Shown piece by piece: positions 1 to 5,506 of a stretch of DNA of 33,129 nt (within the stretch, counting starts at the first letter, position 1; each line of letters starts with the position of its first letter). The notes below the pieces were generated by a model. The model was not told where the DNA came from and ran no database searches. It worked only from the letters and a program-made list of their open reading frames with translations. Made by a program: the position numbers and the translations under genes. The stretch comes from a virus: the IMG/VR virus record IMGVR_UViG_3300006071_000050, positions 1 to 33,129 of that record. One strand, written 5' to 3'.

Positions 1-15
1 ACGAAGACGAATGAA

Positions 16-42
16 CGAGGGTGCCCGAAAAGGCAAACTCGC
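16..42 (+). other. Small hairpin at window edge
   Basis: CGAG and TGCC pair with GGCA and CTCG to give a compact stem-loop just before the first tRNA. It may be the tail of an upstream structured element cut by the window edge. No protein gene is seen here. Confidence 0.35.
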
Positions 43-57
43 ACAACTTAGAAAATT

Positions 58-132
58 GGCCGTGTAGCTCAGAGGAAGAGCATTCGCCTGTCACGCGAAA
101 GGTCGGGGTATCGTAATCCCTCACGGTCGCCA
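58..132 (+). tRNA. tRNA-Asp(GTC)
   Basis: The acceptor stem GGCCGTG/CACGGTC, the D stem GCTC/GAGC and the anticodon stem TTCGC/GCGAA all pair, with loop CTGTCAC giving anticodon GTC. CCA is encoded. The T arm is unusual: its loop reads ATCGTAA instead of TTCGANN, and its stem has a U-U mismatch next to the loop. Confidence 0.85.
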
Positions 133-137
133 GTTTA

Positions 138-230
138 TGAAGTGAGTCTAGTGCGTTTCAGAGCGTAGGTATGTGGATACTATACTAGTTACTTAACCGT
201 TCAAATCGGTGAGCCGACTCTGACACTTCA
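138..230 (+). ncRNA. Structured element closed by a 7-bp stem
   Basis: TGAAGTG (138-144) pairs with CACTTCA (224-230), and AGTC (145-148) continues with GACT (216-219) across a four-base bulge. Inside is a T-arm-like hairpin (ACCG, loop TTCAAAT, CGGT). It does not fold as a normal tRNA. It could be a tRNA-derived relic or a small structured RNA in the tRNA transcript; no function is assigned. Confidence 0.35.
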
Positions 231-242
231 TATTAATTTAAT

Positions 243-341
243 GTTGGGTATGGCATAGTTGCTTTCAGAGGGATTTCTAGACCCCGAGAAGAATGGAGAA
301 AATGCTTAACCGCAGGGTGCAATAACCCCCGCCCGACGCCA
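243..341 (+). ncRNA. tRNA-like element ending in CCA
   Basis: GTTGGGT (243-249) pairs with GCCCGAC (331-337) and is followed by G plus CCA, exactly where a tRNA acceptor would end, and the same GTTT spacer follows as after other tRNAs of the array. The interior does not give clear D and anticodon arms, and the T arm is poor (AGGGT/CCCCC around GCAATAA). It may be a decayed tRNA or an RNA that mimics a tRNA end. Confidence 0.35.
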
Positions 342-342
342 G

Positions 343-429
343 TTTCCGACTATGGCTGATCATCATAGGTGGGAAAGTCCAAGAGATTAAGATCGCCCGA
401 TTTGATCACGGGAATCTTACTTATCTCTT
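343..429 (+). ncRNA. Two consecutive hairpins before a tRNA-like gene
   Basis: The first hairpin pairs TTTCC with GGAAA (343-347/372-376) and CTATG with CATAG (350-354/364-368). The second pairs AAGAGA with TCTCTT (381-386/424-429) and AAGAT with ATCTT (389-393/414-418). The second ends one base before the tRNA-like gene at 430, which suggests a role in processing the tRNA transcript. No protein gene is seen between 133 and 430. Confidence 0.4.
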
Positions 430-500
430 GCTTCGTTCGTCTAGCGGACAGGACGCCGACCGGGAAGGTCGGGAACATGGGTTCGAATCCCATACGAGGG
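430..500 (+). pseudogene. Degenerate tRNA, anticodon position GGA
   Basis: D stem GTCT/GGAC, anticodon stem CCGAC/GTCGG and T arm ATGGG/CCCAT with loop TTCGAAT are all present. However, the first acceptor pair is G-G, the anticodon loop CGGGAAG lacks U33, and no CCA follows, unlike almost every other tRNA here. The GGA anticodon would be Ser, yet the variable loop is short. It is probably a decayed tRNA, although post-transcriptional CCA addition cannot be excluded. Confidence 0.5.
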
Positions 501-529
501 TTACGACTTTATATAAAGAAAGGAAGATC

Positions 530-769
530 ATGTTCTATGAAAAGTGCGCTGAGATCCTCGGCGTGACCTACGAATGTGAATCTTTCCCTTATCGCTATCG
601 CACTCGCTGGAACAATCGTTCAGCAGGTAATGGTAGGTTTGAGGGCTACGGAATAATCAGAAAGTTTGGTGATCACTATCAAGTGGCGTTAACTCGTCCG
701 ATAGCACATCACGCTATCTATCGTTCCGAAGAAGAAGTATTCGCATTCCTGAGAAGTTTATCTCAATGA
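530..769 (+). CDS. Small hypothetical protein (79 aa)
   Basis: The ATG at 530 is chosen because AAAGGAAG lies 5 nt upstream; a longer in-frame start at 428 would run through the tRNA-like gene. The product is basic, rich in Arg and aromatic residues, with no signal peptide or membrane segment. It starts 29 nt after the degenerate tRNA, and its stop lies at the edge of the first copy of the covarying hairpin element. I do not recognise a family. Confidence 0.6.
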   Translation: MFYEKCAEILGVTYECESFPYRYRTRWNNRSAGNGRFEGYGIIRKFGDHYQVALTRPIAHHAIYRSEEEVFAFLRSLSQ

Positions 770-861
770 TAGACTTATTAGATGAACACACAGGACGGAC
801 ATAGGCCCCGTAACACGGGCGAGAATGGTGGTGACGACAGTGTGTTCTTCTAATAAGTTTA
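770..861 (+). ncRNA. Covarying hairpin element, copy 1
   Basis: The 21-nt arms 770-790 and 841-861 pair throughout except for one U-U mismatch and one G-U pair. The inner half is GATGAACACA against TGTGTTCTTC, shared by all three copies; the outer half differs between copies but keeps pairing. The apical part holds a CCCG/CGGG hairpin. The right arm ends 2 nt before tRNA-Phe, so a role as a cleavage or processing site is inferred. Confidence 0.6.
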
Positions 862-863
862 CT

Positions 864-939
864 GCCTGGGTAGCTCAGTTGGTAGAGCAGGAGACTGAAA
901 ATCTCCGTGTCGGCGGTTCGATTCCGTCCCCAGGCACCA
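864..939 (+). tRNA. tRNA-Phe(GAA)
   Basis: Fully regular cloverleaf: acceptor GCCTGGG/CCCAGGC, D stem GCTC/GAGC, anticodon stem GGAGA/TCTCC with loop CTGAAAA, T loop TTCGATT, encoded CCA. It lies 2 nt after the covarying hairpin element. Confidence 0.96.
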
Positions 940-944
940 GTTTA

Positions 945-1060
945 TGTGTTGTCCCTAAGGAAGTGAAAAAACCCATTGGGAGTCTGGCCGGATCGACGGG
1001 TGACGCCTCACTCGGATCCCAAATGACAAGTAGCTTTTAGTGTAACGACTAAACAACACA
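945..1060 (+). ncRNA. Structured intergenic element A
   Basis: TGTGTTGT (945-952) pairs with ACAACACA (1053-1060). Inner hairpins include GGGA...TCCC around 978-1020 and TTTAGT/ACTAAA near 1036-1053. No protein reading frame with a ribosome site fits. Together with element B it fills the 318 nt between tRNA-Phe and the HNH gene. Confidence 0.4.
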
Positions 1061-1065
1061 CCTAA

Positions 1066-1199
1066 TTACTCGCGTGTGTACAGTATGCCGTATGAGATAG
1101 GGGACATTCTCAATTCTCTCCTATGTACCCGAAGGCTGTAGCAGTAGTTGAAAGATACTATCAGTGATTTAATTTGAGACATGGATCACGGCGAGTAAA
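1066..1199 (+). ncRNA. Structured intergenic element B
   Basis: ACTCGC plus GTG (1068-1076) pairs with CAC plus GCGAGT (1187-1196) with one bulged base. Within it GGGACAT can pair with ATGTACCC. It follows element A directly and ends just before the late promoter of the HNH gene at 1258. No known RNA family is recognised. Confidence 0.4.
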
Positions 1200-1220
1200 T
1201 ACTAAATTGGTAGACTAAAT

Positions 1221-1228
1221 GATAAATA
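1221..1228 (+). promoter_or_regulatory. T4-type late promoter box GATAAATA
   Basis: The GATAAATA box lies 37 nt before the ATG of the HNH gene. By T4 geometry RNA would start near 1234. AATTGG (1205-1210) and CCAATT (1239-1244) flank the box, the right arm abutting the AAGGAA ribosome site; only read-through RNA would contain both arms. Confidence 0.65.
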
Positions 1229-1257
1229 GTTGTGTCACCCAATTAAGGAACACTACT

Positions 1258-1920
1258 ATGAGTAAAAGAGGGCCCAAGAAAGCAGAAGCAATAATAACTA
1301 CTGAATTATGTAGTTATGGATGTGGTTTGGTTGCAAACTTTAGAAACAAGTCAGGTAAACTGATGTGTGGTCCTGGAGCCGCTTCCTGCTCTGAGATTAA
1401 AAAGAAAAACTCCGCTGCCGGAAAAGCAGCATATGATTCCGGGCAACGACCTTCTGCGAAAGAGGCTTATGAATCGTTATCTGATACTGCCAAAAATAAC
1501 ATGAATTGGAATGCAGGAAAACGATATGCAGATTTCTCACATAATGGAAAGGGTCAGCACAAAAGCGCACTAATTGCTGAGAGAGGATATTGTTGTGAGG
1601 GTTGTGGACTCTCTGAGTGGAGAGGAAAACCGATTGTTCTTGAATTGGAGCATAAAAACGGCGACCGCAAAGATAACACAAAGGATAACCTTGAATTACT
1701 ATGCCCTAACTGTCACGCACAGACTCCTACTTGGAGAAAGGGTTGGGTAAAAGGGTTCAAAACAAGTAGATACACCGATGAGCAGCTAATAGCTGCTATC
1801 AAGGATTCAGAAAACTTGAATCAGGTATTAGAAAAATTAGATTTACGATACGGATCAGTTAAGAAGATAGTAAATCTAATATCAGAACATAATATTTCTT
1901 TTAAGAGGAAATTAAACTAA
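1258..1920 (+). CDS. HNH homing endonuclease with N-terminal zinc-finger-like domain
   Basis: Predicted free-standing HNH endonuclease (220 aa) that would cut DNA, probably spreading its own gene within the tRNA array. Residues 18-45 form a Cys-rich module (CSYGCG, then two more Cys), also present in the products at 6262 and 9472. The nuclease core spans about residues 112-160: Cys pairs CEGC and CPNC with the HNH signature LEHKNGD...N...CPNCH (His132, His153). The C-terminal 60 residues are Lys-rich and may bind DNA. ATG 1258 is chosen because AAGGAA lies 7 nt upstream; an in-frame start at 1219 lies before the late transcription start. The gene ends 11 nt before tRNA-Leu(TAG). Confidence 0.9.
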   Translation: MSKRGPKKAEAIITTELCSYGCGLVANFRNKSGKLMCGPGAASCSEIKKKNSAAGKAAYDSGQRPSAKEAYESLSDTAKNNMNWNAGKRYADFSHNGKGQHKSALIAERGYCCEGCGLSEWRGKPIVLELEHKNGDRKDNTKDNLELLCPNCHAQTPTWRKGWVKGFKTSRYTDEQLIAAIKDSENLNQVLEKLDLRYGSVKKIVNLISEHNISFKRKLN

Positions 1921-1931
1921 ATAAAATCAAC

Positions 1932-2009
1932 GGGGCTATGGGCAAATTGGTAAAGTCGTTACGTTTAGGCCGTAAAGTTCTCCCGGTTCGAGTCCGGGTA
2001 GCCCCACCA
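1932..2009 (+). tRNA. tRNA-Leu-like(TAG) with short variable loop
   Basis: Acceptor GGGGCTA/TAGCCCC, anticodon stem TTACG/CGTAA with loop TTTAGGC (anticodon TAG), T arm CCCGG/CCGGG, CCA encoded. The D arm resembles Leu tRNAs, with a three-pair GGC/GTC stem. The variable loop is only 6 nt, whereas bacterial Leu tRNAs carry a long arm, so its charging identity is uncertain. Confidence 0.85.
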
Positions 2010-2020
2010 AGTTTCACGAA

Positions 2021-2120
2021 GGTGGTATGTAGGACAGGTGAAAATGTCCGAGGACCGGGATTCCCTCTACCCGCACCAATCATAACGTCGATGAGGGTTC
2101 GAGTCCCTTCATCCGTACCA
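2021..2120 (+). pseudogene. tRNA remnants (two decayed tRNA pieces)
   Basis: The region 2093-2120 is a good tRNA 3' half: T stem GAGGG/CCCTT with loop TTCGAGT, then CATCCGT, A and CCA. It is preceded by CATAAC, like the 3' side of a Met anticodon loop, but no partner acceptor strand is found. Upstream, 2021-2079 holds an anticodon-arm-like hairpin (GGACA/TGTCC) and a tail ending GCACCA without a proper T arm. Both look like leftovers of tRNA loss or recombination. Confidence 0.5.
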
Positions 2121-2123
2121 AGC

Positions 2124-2131
2124 GATAAATA
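2124..2131 (+). promoter_or_regulatory. Late promoter GATAAATA with masking repeat
   Basis: The predicted start is near 2137. The repeat ACTCTC (2131-2136)/GAGAGT (2142-2147) covers the GGAG ribosome site (2141-2144). RNA started at the late promoter would lack the left arm, while read-through RNA would have it and mask the site. Confidence 0.7.
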
Positions 2132-2150
2132 CTCTCAATAGGAGAGTACA

Positions 2151-2324
2151 ATGGATCCAAAACTTCAAGCACAAATCAAAGATTATCTAGCTAATAATCT
2201 AACCCTCTCATATGAGATTACTCCTGACATGTATGGCATTAAGCCAGATCAAATAACGTTTCAGTTGAATCTTGAGGGTGAACCTATCAATACAGTAGTA
2301 TTATACAGCTTAACAGGAAATTAA
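2151..2324 (+). CDS. Small hypothetical protein (57 aa)
   Basis: The 57-codon frame starts at ATG 2151 with AGGAG 6 nt upstream and a late promoter box at 2124; this clean signal set is the main reason to call it. The product starts MDPKLQAQIKDYL and looks soluble and acidic with an amphipathic N-terminal helix, and no Cys or membrane segment. It sits between tRNA remnants and tRNA-Leu(CAA), ending 5 nt before the tRNA. I do not recognise a family. Confidence 0.7.
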   Translation: MDPKLQAQIKDYLANNLTLSYEITPDMYGIKPDQITFQLNLEGEPINTVVLYSLTGN

Positions 2325-2329
2325 GTTTT

Positions 2330-2415
2330 GCCCGTATGGTGGAATCGGTAGACGCGCCTGACTCAAAATCAGGTATCCAAAAGGTGTGGGGGTTCAAGTC
2401 CCTCTACGGGCACCA
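2330..2415 (+). tRNA. tRNA-Leu(CAA)
   Basis: Class II tRNA: acceptor GCCCGTA/TACGGGC, anticodon stem CCTGA/TCAGG with loop CTCAAAA, long variable arm, T loop TTCAAGT, CCA encoded. Confidence 0.96.
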
Positions 2416-2424
2416 AATTATCTA

Positions 2425-2444
2425 CTCGGTTCGAGTCCGAGCTA
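2425..2444 (+). pseudogene. Isolated tRNA T-arm remnant
   Basis: CTCGG/CCGAG around loop TTCGAGT is a perfect T arm, but no acceptor strand, CCA or anticodon arm accompanies it. It lies 9 nt after tRNA-Leu(CAA) and is best read as a relic of a deleted tRNA. Confidence 0.5.
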
Positions 2445-2449
2445 AACAT

Positions 2450-2704
2450 AGGGATGGCCTCCTAATGACATGAGGTGCTCACAGGGAGCGGATACTAAAG
2501 TTTTGTAGTGGGTGTTGGAAGTAATAGTCACAGAGCCTATACTGGCCAGTTGAATCTCTGTAACGGATGACGGTTCAAGTACGCAAAATGGAAACCATCT
2601 GACAACGACTTCAACAACGCACCCTAGTATATACCGGCGCTTTTAATAGGTATGGAATGCTGCTGATGTTGTGGTACAGCAGGCCCACTATAAAATCATT
2701 CAAT
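2450..2704 (+). ncRNA. Structured intergenic region
   Basis: No protein gene is seen. GGGTGTTG-GAAGT (2510-2522) pairs with ACTTC and CAA, then CACCC (2608-2624), with small bulges; inside are ACAGAG/CTCTGT and smaller hairpins. Downstream, ATACC/GGTAT (about 2632-2652) and TGCTG/CAGCA form two more stem-loops before tRNA-Thr(CGT). The pattern resembles the other stem-closed elements of this island. Confidence 0.35.
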
Positions 2705-2780
2705 GCTCTATAAGCATTGCTGGCGATGCGCTGGATTCGTAACCCAGAGATAACAGGTTCGATTCCTGTATAGAGCACCA
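2705..2780 (+). tRNA. tRNA-Thr(CGT)
   Basis: Acceptor GCTCTAT/ATAGAGC, perfect D stem GCAT/ATGC, anticodon loop TTCGTAA (anticodon CGT), T arm ACAGG/CCTGT, CCA encoded. The anticodon-stem pair nearest the loop is an A-C mismatch. Confidence 0.88.
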
Positions 2781-2781
2781 T

Positions 2782-2874
2782 GCACCTGTAGCTCAATGGT
2801 AGAGCGGTGAGCTTATACCTCATGATCGGCAGATTACCGAACGGTTGGGGGTTCAAGTCCCTCCGGGTGCACCA
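2782..2874 (+). tRNA. tRNA(TAT), Ile-type anticodon with long variable arm
   Basis: Acceptor GCACCTG/CGGGTGC, D stem GCTC/GAGC, anticodon stem GTGAG/CTCAT with loop CTTATAC (TAT, reading AUA), T arm GGGGG/CCCTC, CCA encoded. The variable region is over 20 nt with a CGG/CCG hairpin. A long arm is normal for Leu, Ser and Tyr but not Ile, so its charging is open. It begins 1 nt after the preceding tRNA. Confidence 0.8.
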
Positions 2875-2881
2875 ATTTAAT

Positions 2882-2967
2882 GCCCTGGTGGTGGAATGGT
2901 AGACACGCTACCTTGAGGTGGTAGTGGGCGAAAGCTCGTGGAAGTTCGAATCTTCTCTAGGGCACCA
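2882..2967 (+). tRNA. tRNA-Leu(GAG)
   Basis: Class II tRNA: acceptor GCCCTGG/CTAGGGC, anticodon stem CTACC/GGTAG with loop TTGAGGT (GAG), variable arm with GAAA loop, T arm GGAAG/CTTCT, CCA encoded. Confidence 0.95.
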
Positions 2968-2977
2968 AAGATTTCGG

Positions 2978-3006
2978 TTGACAATTCGGTCAATCAAATG
3001 TATAGT
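2978..3006 (+). promoter_or_regulatory. Sigma70-type early promoter
   Basis: TTGACA (2978-2983), 17-bp spacer, TATAGT (3001-3006). It follows tRNA-Leu(GAG) and drives the HNH gene at 3068. Confidence 0.75.
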
Positions 3007-3067
3007 GAAAACACAATAAGGAATTCACTTTGTAGATTACTAAATACAGGAAGAAACAGGAGTTTTT

Positions 3068-3634
3068 ATGGCAGTTCTAGCCCTTGACATTTCAGGTGTC
3101 CCGCGCACGTGGGTCTCCCACGACGAAGCGATTGCATATCACGCAAAAGACCTGGTAGCATGGAGCATGGGTGATGTGATCGCACGTTACCGAGGCGGTG
3201 TCCGAAAGGATGGCACTCGCAGCTATATTGAAACTCCTAGCATCATCGCTATTAAGGGTCATGGTTTTGACTTCAAGAAGCACAATAAGGTTGTGTTGAC
3301 GAATGGTACACTGTTCGCTCGTGACCGACACATTTGCGCTTATTGCGGTAATCATTTCACAAGTCGTAATGACTTGAGCCGTGATCACATTGTTCCTCGG
3401 TTCCACGGTGGTTTGGATGAATGGACTAACGTAGTTACTGCTTGCATTGACTGCAACCAAAAGAAGGGTTGTAAGTCGCTTAAGGAAGCTCGTATGGAAC
3501 TATTGTATATCCCTTACGAACCCAATCACTTTGAAAACTTGATTCTCCAGAATCGTAGCATTCTTGCTGACCAGATGGAGTATCTAATGTCAGGTGTTCC
3601 GAAGCACAGTCGTATTATGTTAAAGGCAGCGTAG
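3068..3634 (+). CDS. HNH endonuclease (188 aa)
   Basis: Predicted HNH nuclease of the single-domain kind common in bacteria and phages. The core spans residues 90-130: CAYC, then SRDHIVPRFHGG (Asp106, His107), Asn121 and CIDCNQKKG with the last Cys pair. The N-terminal 80 residues lack recognisable motifs. ATG 3068 follows ACAGGAG with 5 nt spacing. Unlike most endonucleases of this island it has a clear sigma70 promoter (2978) and no stringent late box, only CTAAATAC near 3041, so it may be made early. It is not closely similar to its HNH neighbours and was probably acquired separately. Confidence 0.9.
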   Translation: MAVLALDISGVPRTWVSHDEAIAYHAKDLVAWSMGDVIARYRGGVRKDGTRSYIETPSIIAIKGHGFDFKKHNKVVLTNGTLFARDRHICAYCGNHFTSRNDLSRDHIVPRFHGGLDEWTNVVTACIDCNQKKGCKSLKEARMELLYIPYEPNHFENLILQNRSILADQMEYLMSGVPKHSRIMLKAA

Positions 3635-3692
3635 GAAAATAAATCCACGTTGCTTTCAACTATTAAATATTATTAAGAGTTCATTCTCTCAT

Positions 3693-3767
3693 TCCCACGT
3701 AGCTCAGTGGCAGAGCCGACGACTGTTAATCGTCTGGTCGGTGGTTCGAATCCATCCGTGGGAGCCA
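3693..3767 (+). tRNA. tRNA-Asn(GTT)
   Basis: Acceptor TCCCACG/CGTGGGA, D stem GCTC/GAGC, anticodon stem GACGA/TCGTC with loop CTGTTAA, T arm GGTGG/CCATC, discriminator G and CCA encoded. Confidence 0.96.
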
Positions 3768-3773
3768 ACTTAA

Positions 3774-3822
3774 AACCTCTAACCTGCAAACTTTTGATAA
3801 ATAGATTTACAGGTTAGAGGTT
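3774..3822 (+). promoter_or_regulatory. Late promoter inside a 13-bp inverted repeat that masks the ribosome site
   Basis: AACCTCTAACCTG (3774-3786) is perfectly complementary to 3810-3822, whose AGAGG (3816-3820) is the ribosome site for the ATG at 3828. The late box GATAAATA (3796-3803) lies in the loop; T4 spacing puts the start near 3809, at the right arm. Read-through RNA should fold and hide the site, late RNA should not. This is the logic known for the T4 endonuclease I-TevI. Confidence 0.8.
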
Positions 3823-3827
3823 ATATT

Positions 3828-4379
3828 ATGAGTTATAGATCAGAAAGCGTAAAGCGTTGGAGAGAAAACACCAAAGATAAAATGGTAGAAGCAATGGGCA
3901 GCAAATGTCAATGTTGCGGATATAATAAGCATACTGCTGCGCTGGCGTTTCATCACATTGATCCTAGTCAGAAAGACATTGGATTTGGTGGTGCTAGAGC
4001 AAACCCAAAGGCATGGCCTAAGATTGTAAATGAACTTAGAAAGTGTATACTGGTATGTCACAATTGCCATAGTGAGATTCATGCAGGCGTTAGAGAGCTT
4101 CCGGAAACGTATGAAGTGTTTAATGAAGCATTTGCTGATTTTAAAAAAGTGTCAGAATATGATGCTTGTCCTATCTGCAATGATAAAAAACCTATTGCTC
4201 AAAAGTTTTGTAGTCATATATGCGCCCAAAAGAACAGTAGAAAAGTTGACTGGGACAGCATTGATTTGTTAGACTTGCTTGATAAACACGGGATTGGGGA
4301 ACTAGAAAATATTCTAGGTGTTTCTAATGCTGCTATATACAAGAGAAGAAACAAGTTATTAAAGAACACGCCGGCTTAG
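3828..4379 (+). CDS. HNH endonuclease whose stop lies in tRNA-Thr
   Basis: Predicted free-standing HNH homing endonuclease (183 aa). The nuclease core is at residues 27-85: CQCC, FHHIDP (His42, His43), CILVCHNCHSEIH with the second Cys pair and the final His. A second Cys cluster (CPIC...FCSHIC, about 115-133) may be a zinc-binding target-recognition module, and the C-terminal 40 residues look like a helix-turn-helix (LDLLDKHGIGELENILGVSN). The last codons and the TAG stop (4377-4379) lie inside tRNA-Thr(TGT): the stop is the TAG of its TTAGCTC. Expression appears limited to late RNA by the repeat at 3774-3822. Confidence 0.9.
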   Translation: MSYRSESVKRWRENTKDKMVEAMGSKCQCCGYNKHTAALAFHHIDPSQKDIGFGGARANPKAWPKIVNELRKCILVCHNCHSEIHAGVRELPETYEVFNEAFADFKKVSEYDACPICNDKKPIAQKFCSHICAQKNSRKVDWDSIDLLDLLDKHGIGELENILGVSNAAIYKRRNKLLKNTPA

Positions 4380-4445
4380 CTCAGGTGGTAGAGCGCGTCA
4401 CTTGTAATGACGATGCCAGGGGTTCGACTCCTCTAGCCGGCACCA
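4370..4445 (+). tRNA. tRNA-Thr(TGT)
   Basis: Acceptor GCCGGCT/AGCCGGC, anticodon stem CGTCA/TGACG with loop CTTGTAA, T arm AGGGG/CCTCT, CCA encoded. Its first 10 nt are also the end of the upstream HNH gene. Confidence 0.96.
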
Positions 4446-4461
4446 TTCTTGAAAAAAGAGG

Positions 4462-4490
4462 TTGACATTCGTTTCAATCTTTAGTATAAG
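4462..4490 (+). promoter_or_regulatory. Sigma70-type promoter before tRNA-Arg
   Basis: TTGACA (4462-4467), 17-bp spacer, TATAAG (4485-4490), 20 nt before tRNA-Arg(TCT). Confidence 0.75.
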
Positions 4491-4510
4491 TAAACATGTA
4501 AAGAGAGATT

Positions 4511-4587
4511 GTCTCCATAGCTCAACTGGATAGAGTACGAGTCTTCTAAACTTGGGGTTGCAGGTTCGAGCCCTGCTGGGGACGCCA
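4511..4587 (+). tRNA. tRNA-Arg(TCT)
   Basis: Acceptor GTCTCCA/TGGGGAC, D stem GCTC/GAGT, anticodon stem CGAGT/ACTTG with loop CTTCTAA, T arm GCAGG/CCTGC, discriminator G and CCA encoded. Confidence 0.95.
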
Positions 4588-4590
4588 AAA

Positions 4591-4598
4591 CATAAATA
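4591..4598 (+). promoter_or_regulatory. Late promoter CATAAATA, leaderless arrangement
   Basis: The box begins 3 nt after the CCA of tRNA-Arg, and its last base is 6 nt before the A of the ATG at 4604. T4 late spacing would start the RNA on the start codon itself. Confidence 0.65.
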
Positions 4599-4603
4599 CT
4601 AAT

Positions 4604-5173
4604 ATGGGAAAGCGCACTTTAATACACGATATGCCTTGGCAAGAAGTACAAGCGTTGTATGATGCTGGTATGTCGCAGCGTGACCTGCAGGGAAAGTTTA
4701 GAATAGCATTCAAAACTTTTCAGAAAGCAAAACGACTTGGGTTGTTTGTTCCAAGAGACTTGTCTTCTGCGTGTAAACTAAGGGCAGCACTAAAGCCCGG
4801 CGACTACACCGAAGTCAGAAGTCAACGTCCGGAACTCGTAAACTATAGAGCAGACTGTTCATTCAAGTTTAATGTGTTTGACTTTCCAGATGAGTTTGAT
4901 ATTGTACTAGTTGAACAGCACGGTTGGTATAAAGCTACAAATCGTGGTAATAATTTAACAGGTGTCAGTAGAGACCATATTGTGAGTGTGAGATACGGAT
5001 TTGATAACGGAATTGATCCGTCAATAATCTCTCACCCTGCTAACTGTCAACTATTACAGCATGGCACAAATGTGTCAAAAGGTAAAAAATGTGACTTGAC
5101 AATTGAAGAACTTTTTGTTAAGATCAGTAAATGGAATGATAAGTATAATAAAGTTTCTGGGGACGTAAGCTAA
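4604..5173 (+). CDS. HNH-like endonuclease ending inside tRNA-Ala
   Basis: Predicted homing-type nuclease (189 aa). Residues 10-50 look like a helix-turn-helix (MPWQEVQALYDAGMSQRDL...), and a C-terminal HNH-like core carries SRDHIVSVRYGF, then HPANCQLLQ and N..KGKK, a variant I associate with phage HNH proteins; it lacks the paired Cys of the zinc-bound type. There is no Shine-Dalgarno before ATG 4604: the late box at 4591 sits so that transcription would begin at the ATG. The last five codons and the TAA stop (5171-5173) overlap tRNA-Ala by 15 nt. The HNH call rests on motif spacing only. Confidence 0.75.
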   Translation: MGKRTLIHDMPWQEVQALYDAGMSQRDLQGKFRIAFKTFQKAKRLGLFVPRDLSSACKLRAALKPGDYTEVRSQRPELVNYRADCSFKFNVFDFPDEFDIVLVEQHGWYKATNRGNNLTGVSRDHIVSVRYGFDNGIDPSIISHPANCQLLQHGTNVSKGKKCDLTIEELFVKISKWNDKYNKVSGDVS

Positions 5174-5232
5174 CGGGAAACTGGCGCCTTTGCAAGGCGC
5201 ACTTGAGGGTTCGATTCCCTCCGTCTCCACCA
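5159..5232 (+). tRNA. tRNA-Ala(TGC)
   Basis: Acceptor GGGGACG/CGTCTCC, anticodon stem GCGCC/GGCGC with loop TTTGCAA, T arm GAGGG/CCCTC, A plus CCA encoded. The D stem (AGCT/AACT) has one mismatch. Its first 15 nt are coding sequence of the upstream endonuclease gene, which may have shaped the odd D arm. Confidence 0.85.
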
Positions 5233-5248
5233 AACATTAATCCACCGT

Positions 5249-5325
5249 CGGGGATTAGCGCAGTCCGGTAGCGCACCTGCTTTGGGAGCAGGGGGTCGTA
5301 GGTTCGAATCCTACATTCCCGACCA
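5249..5325 (+). tRNA. tRNA-Pro(TGG)
   Basis: Acceptor CGGGGAT/ATTCCCG, D stem GCGC/GCGC, anticodon stem CCTGC/GCAGG with loop TTTGGGA, T arm GTAGG/CCTAC, CCA encoded. Confidence 0.96.
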
Positions 5326-5331
5326 TATAAT

Positions 5332-5407
5332 GCCTGAGTAGCTCAGCGGTAGTAGCGTTTCCTTTACACGGAAAATGTCGGGAGTTCGATCCTCTCCTCA
5401 GGTACCA
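5332..5407 (+). tRNA. tRNA-Val(TAC)
   Basis: Acceptor GCCTGAG/CTCAGGT with a G-U first pair, anticodon stem TTTCC/GGAAA with loop TTTACAC, T arm GGGAG/CTCTC, CCA encoded. Confidence 0.94.
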
Positions 5408-5412
5408 TATTC

Positions 5413-5448
5413 AAGGAAAGCTACAGATAATATCTGTAGTTTTTCCTT
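5413..5448 (+). terminator. Terminator-like hairpin
   Basis: CTACAGATA/TATCTGTAG (5421-5439) is followed by TTTTT, with an outer AAGGAAA/TTTCCTT pairing. It separates tRNA-Val from the late gene at 5507. Confidence 0.6.
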
Positions 5449-5452
5449 TTGT

Positions 5453-5460
5453 GATAAATA
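5453..5460 (+). promoter_or_regulatory. Late promoter GATAAATA
   Basis: The box lies directly after the terminator-like hairpin and about 46 nt before the SpeD-like gene, leaving a leader of about 40 nt. Confidence 0.6.
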
Positions 5461-5506
5461 GTTATTCACTGTCTGACAGTAAAATTGAAACGAAAGGTTT
5501 TATGAG

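Noticed and set aside
138-341. Possible group I intron splitting a tRNA
   Set aside because: No conserved intron core and no tRNA halves that join into a cloverleaf could be found.
369-769. Longer frames starting at 369 and 428
   Set aside because: They run through hairpins and a tRNA-like gene, whereas ATG 530 has a good ribosome site.
975-1010. GGATCGACGGG resembles the start region of tmRNA
   Set aside because: No tag reading frame, no alanine-type acceptor pair and no tRNA-like 3' domain were found.
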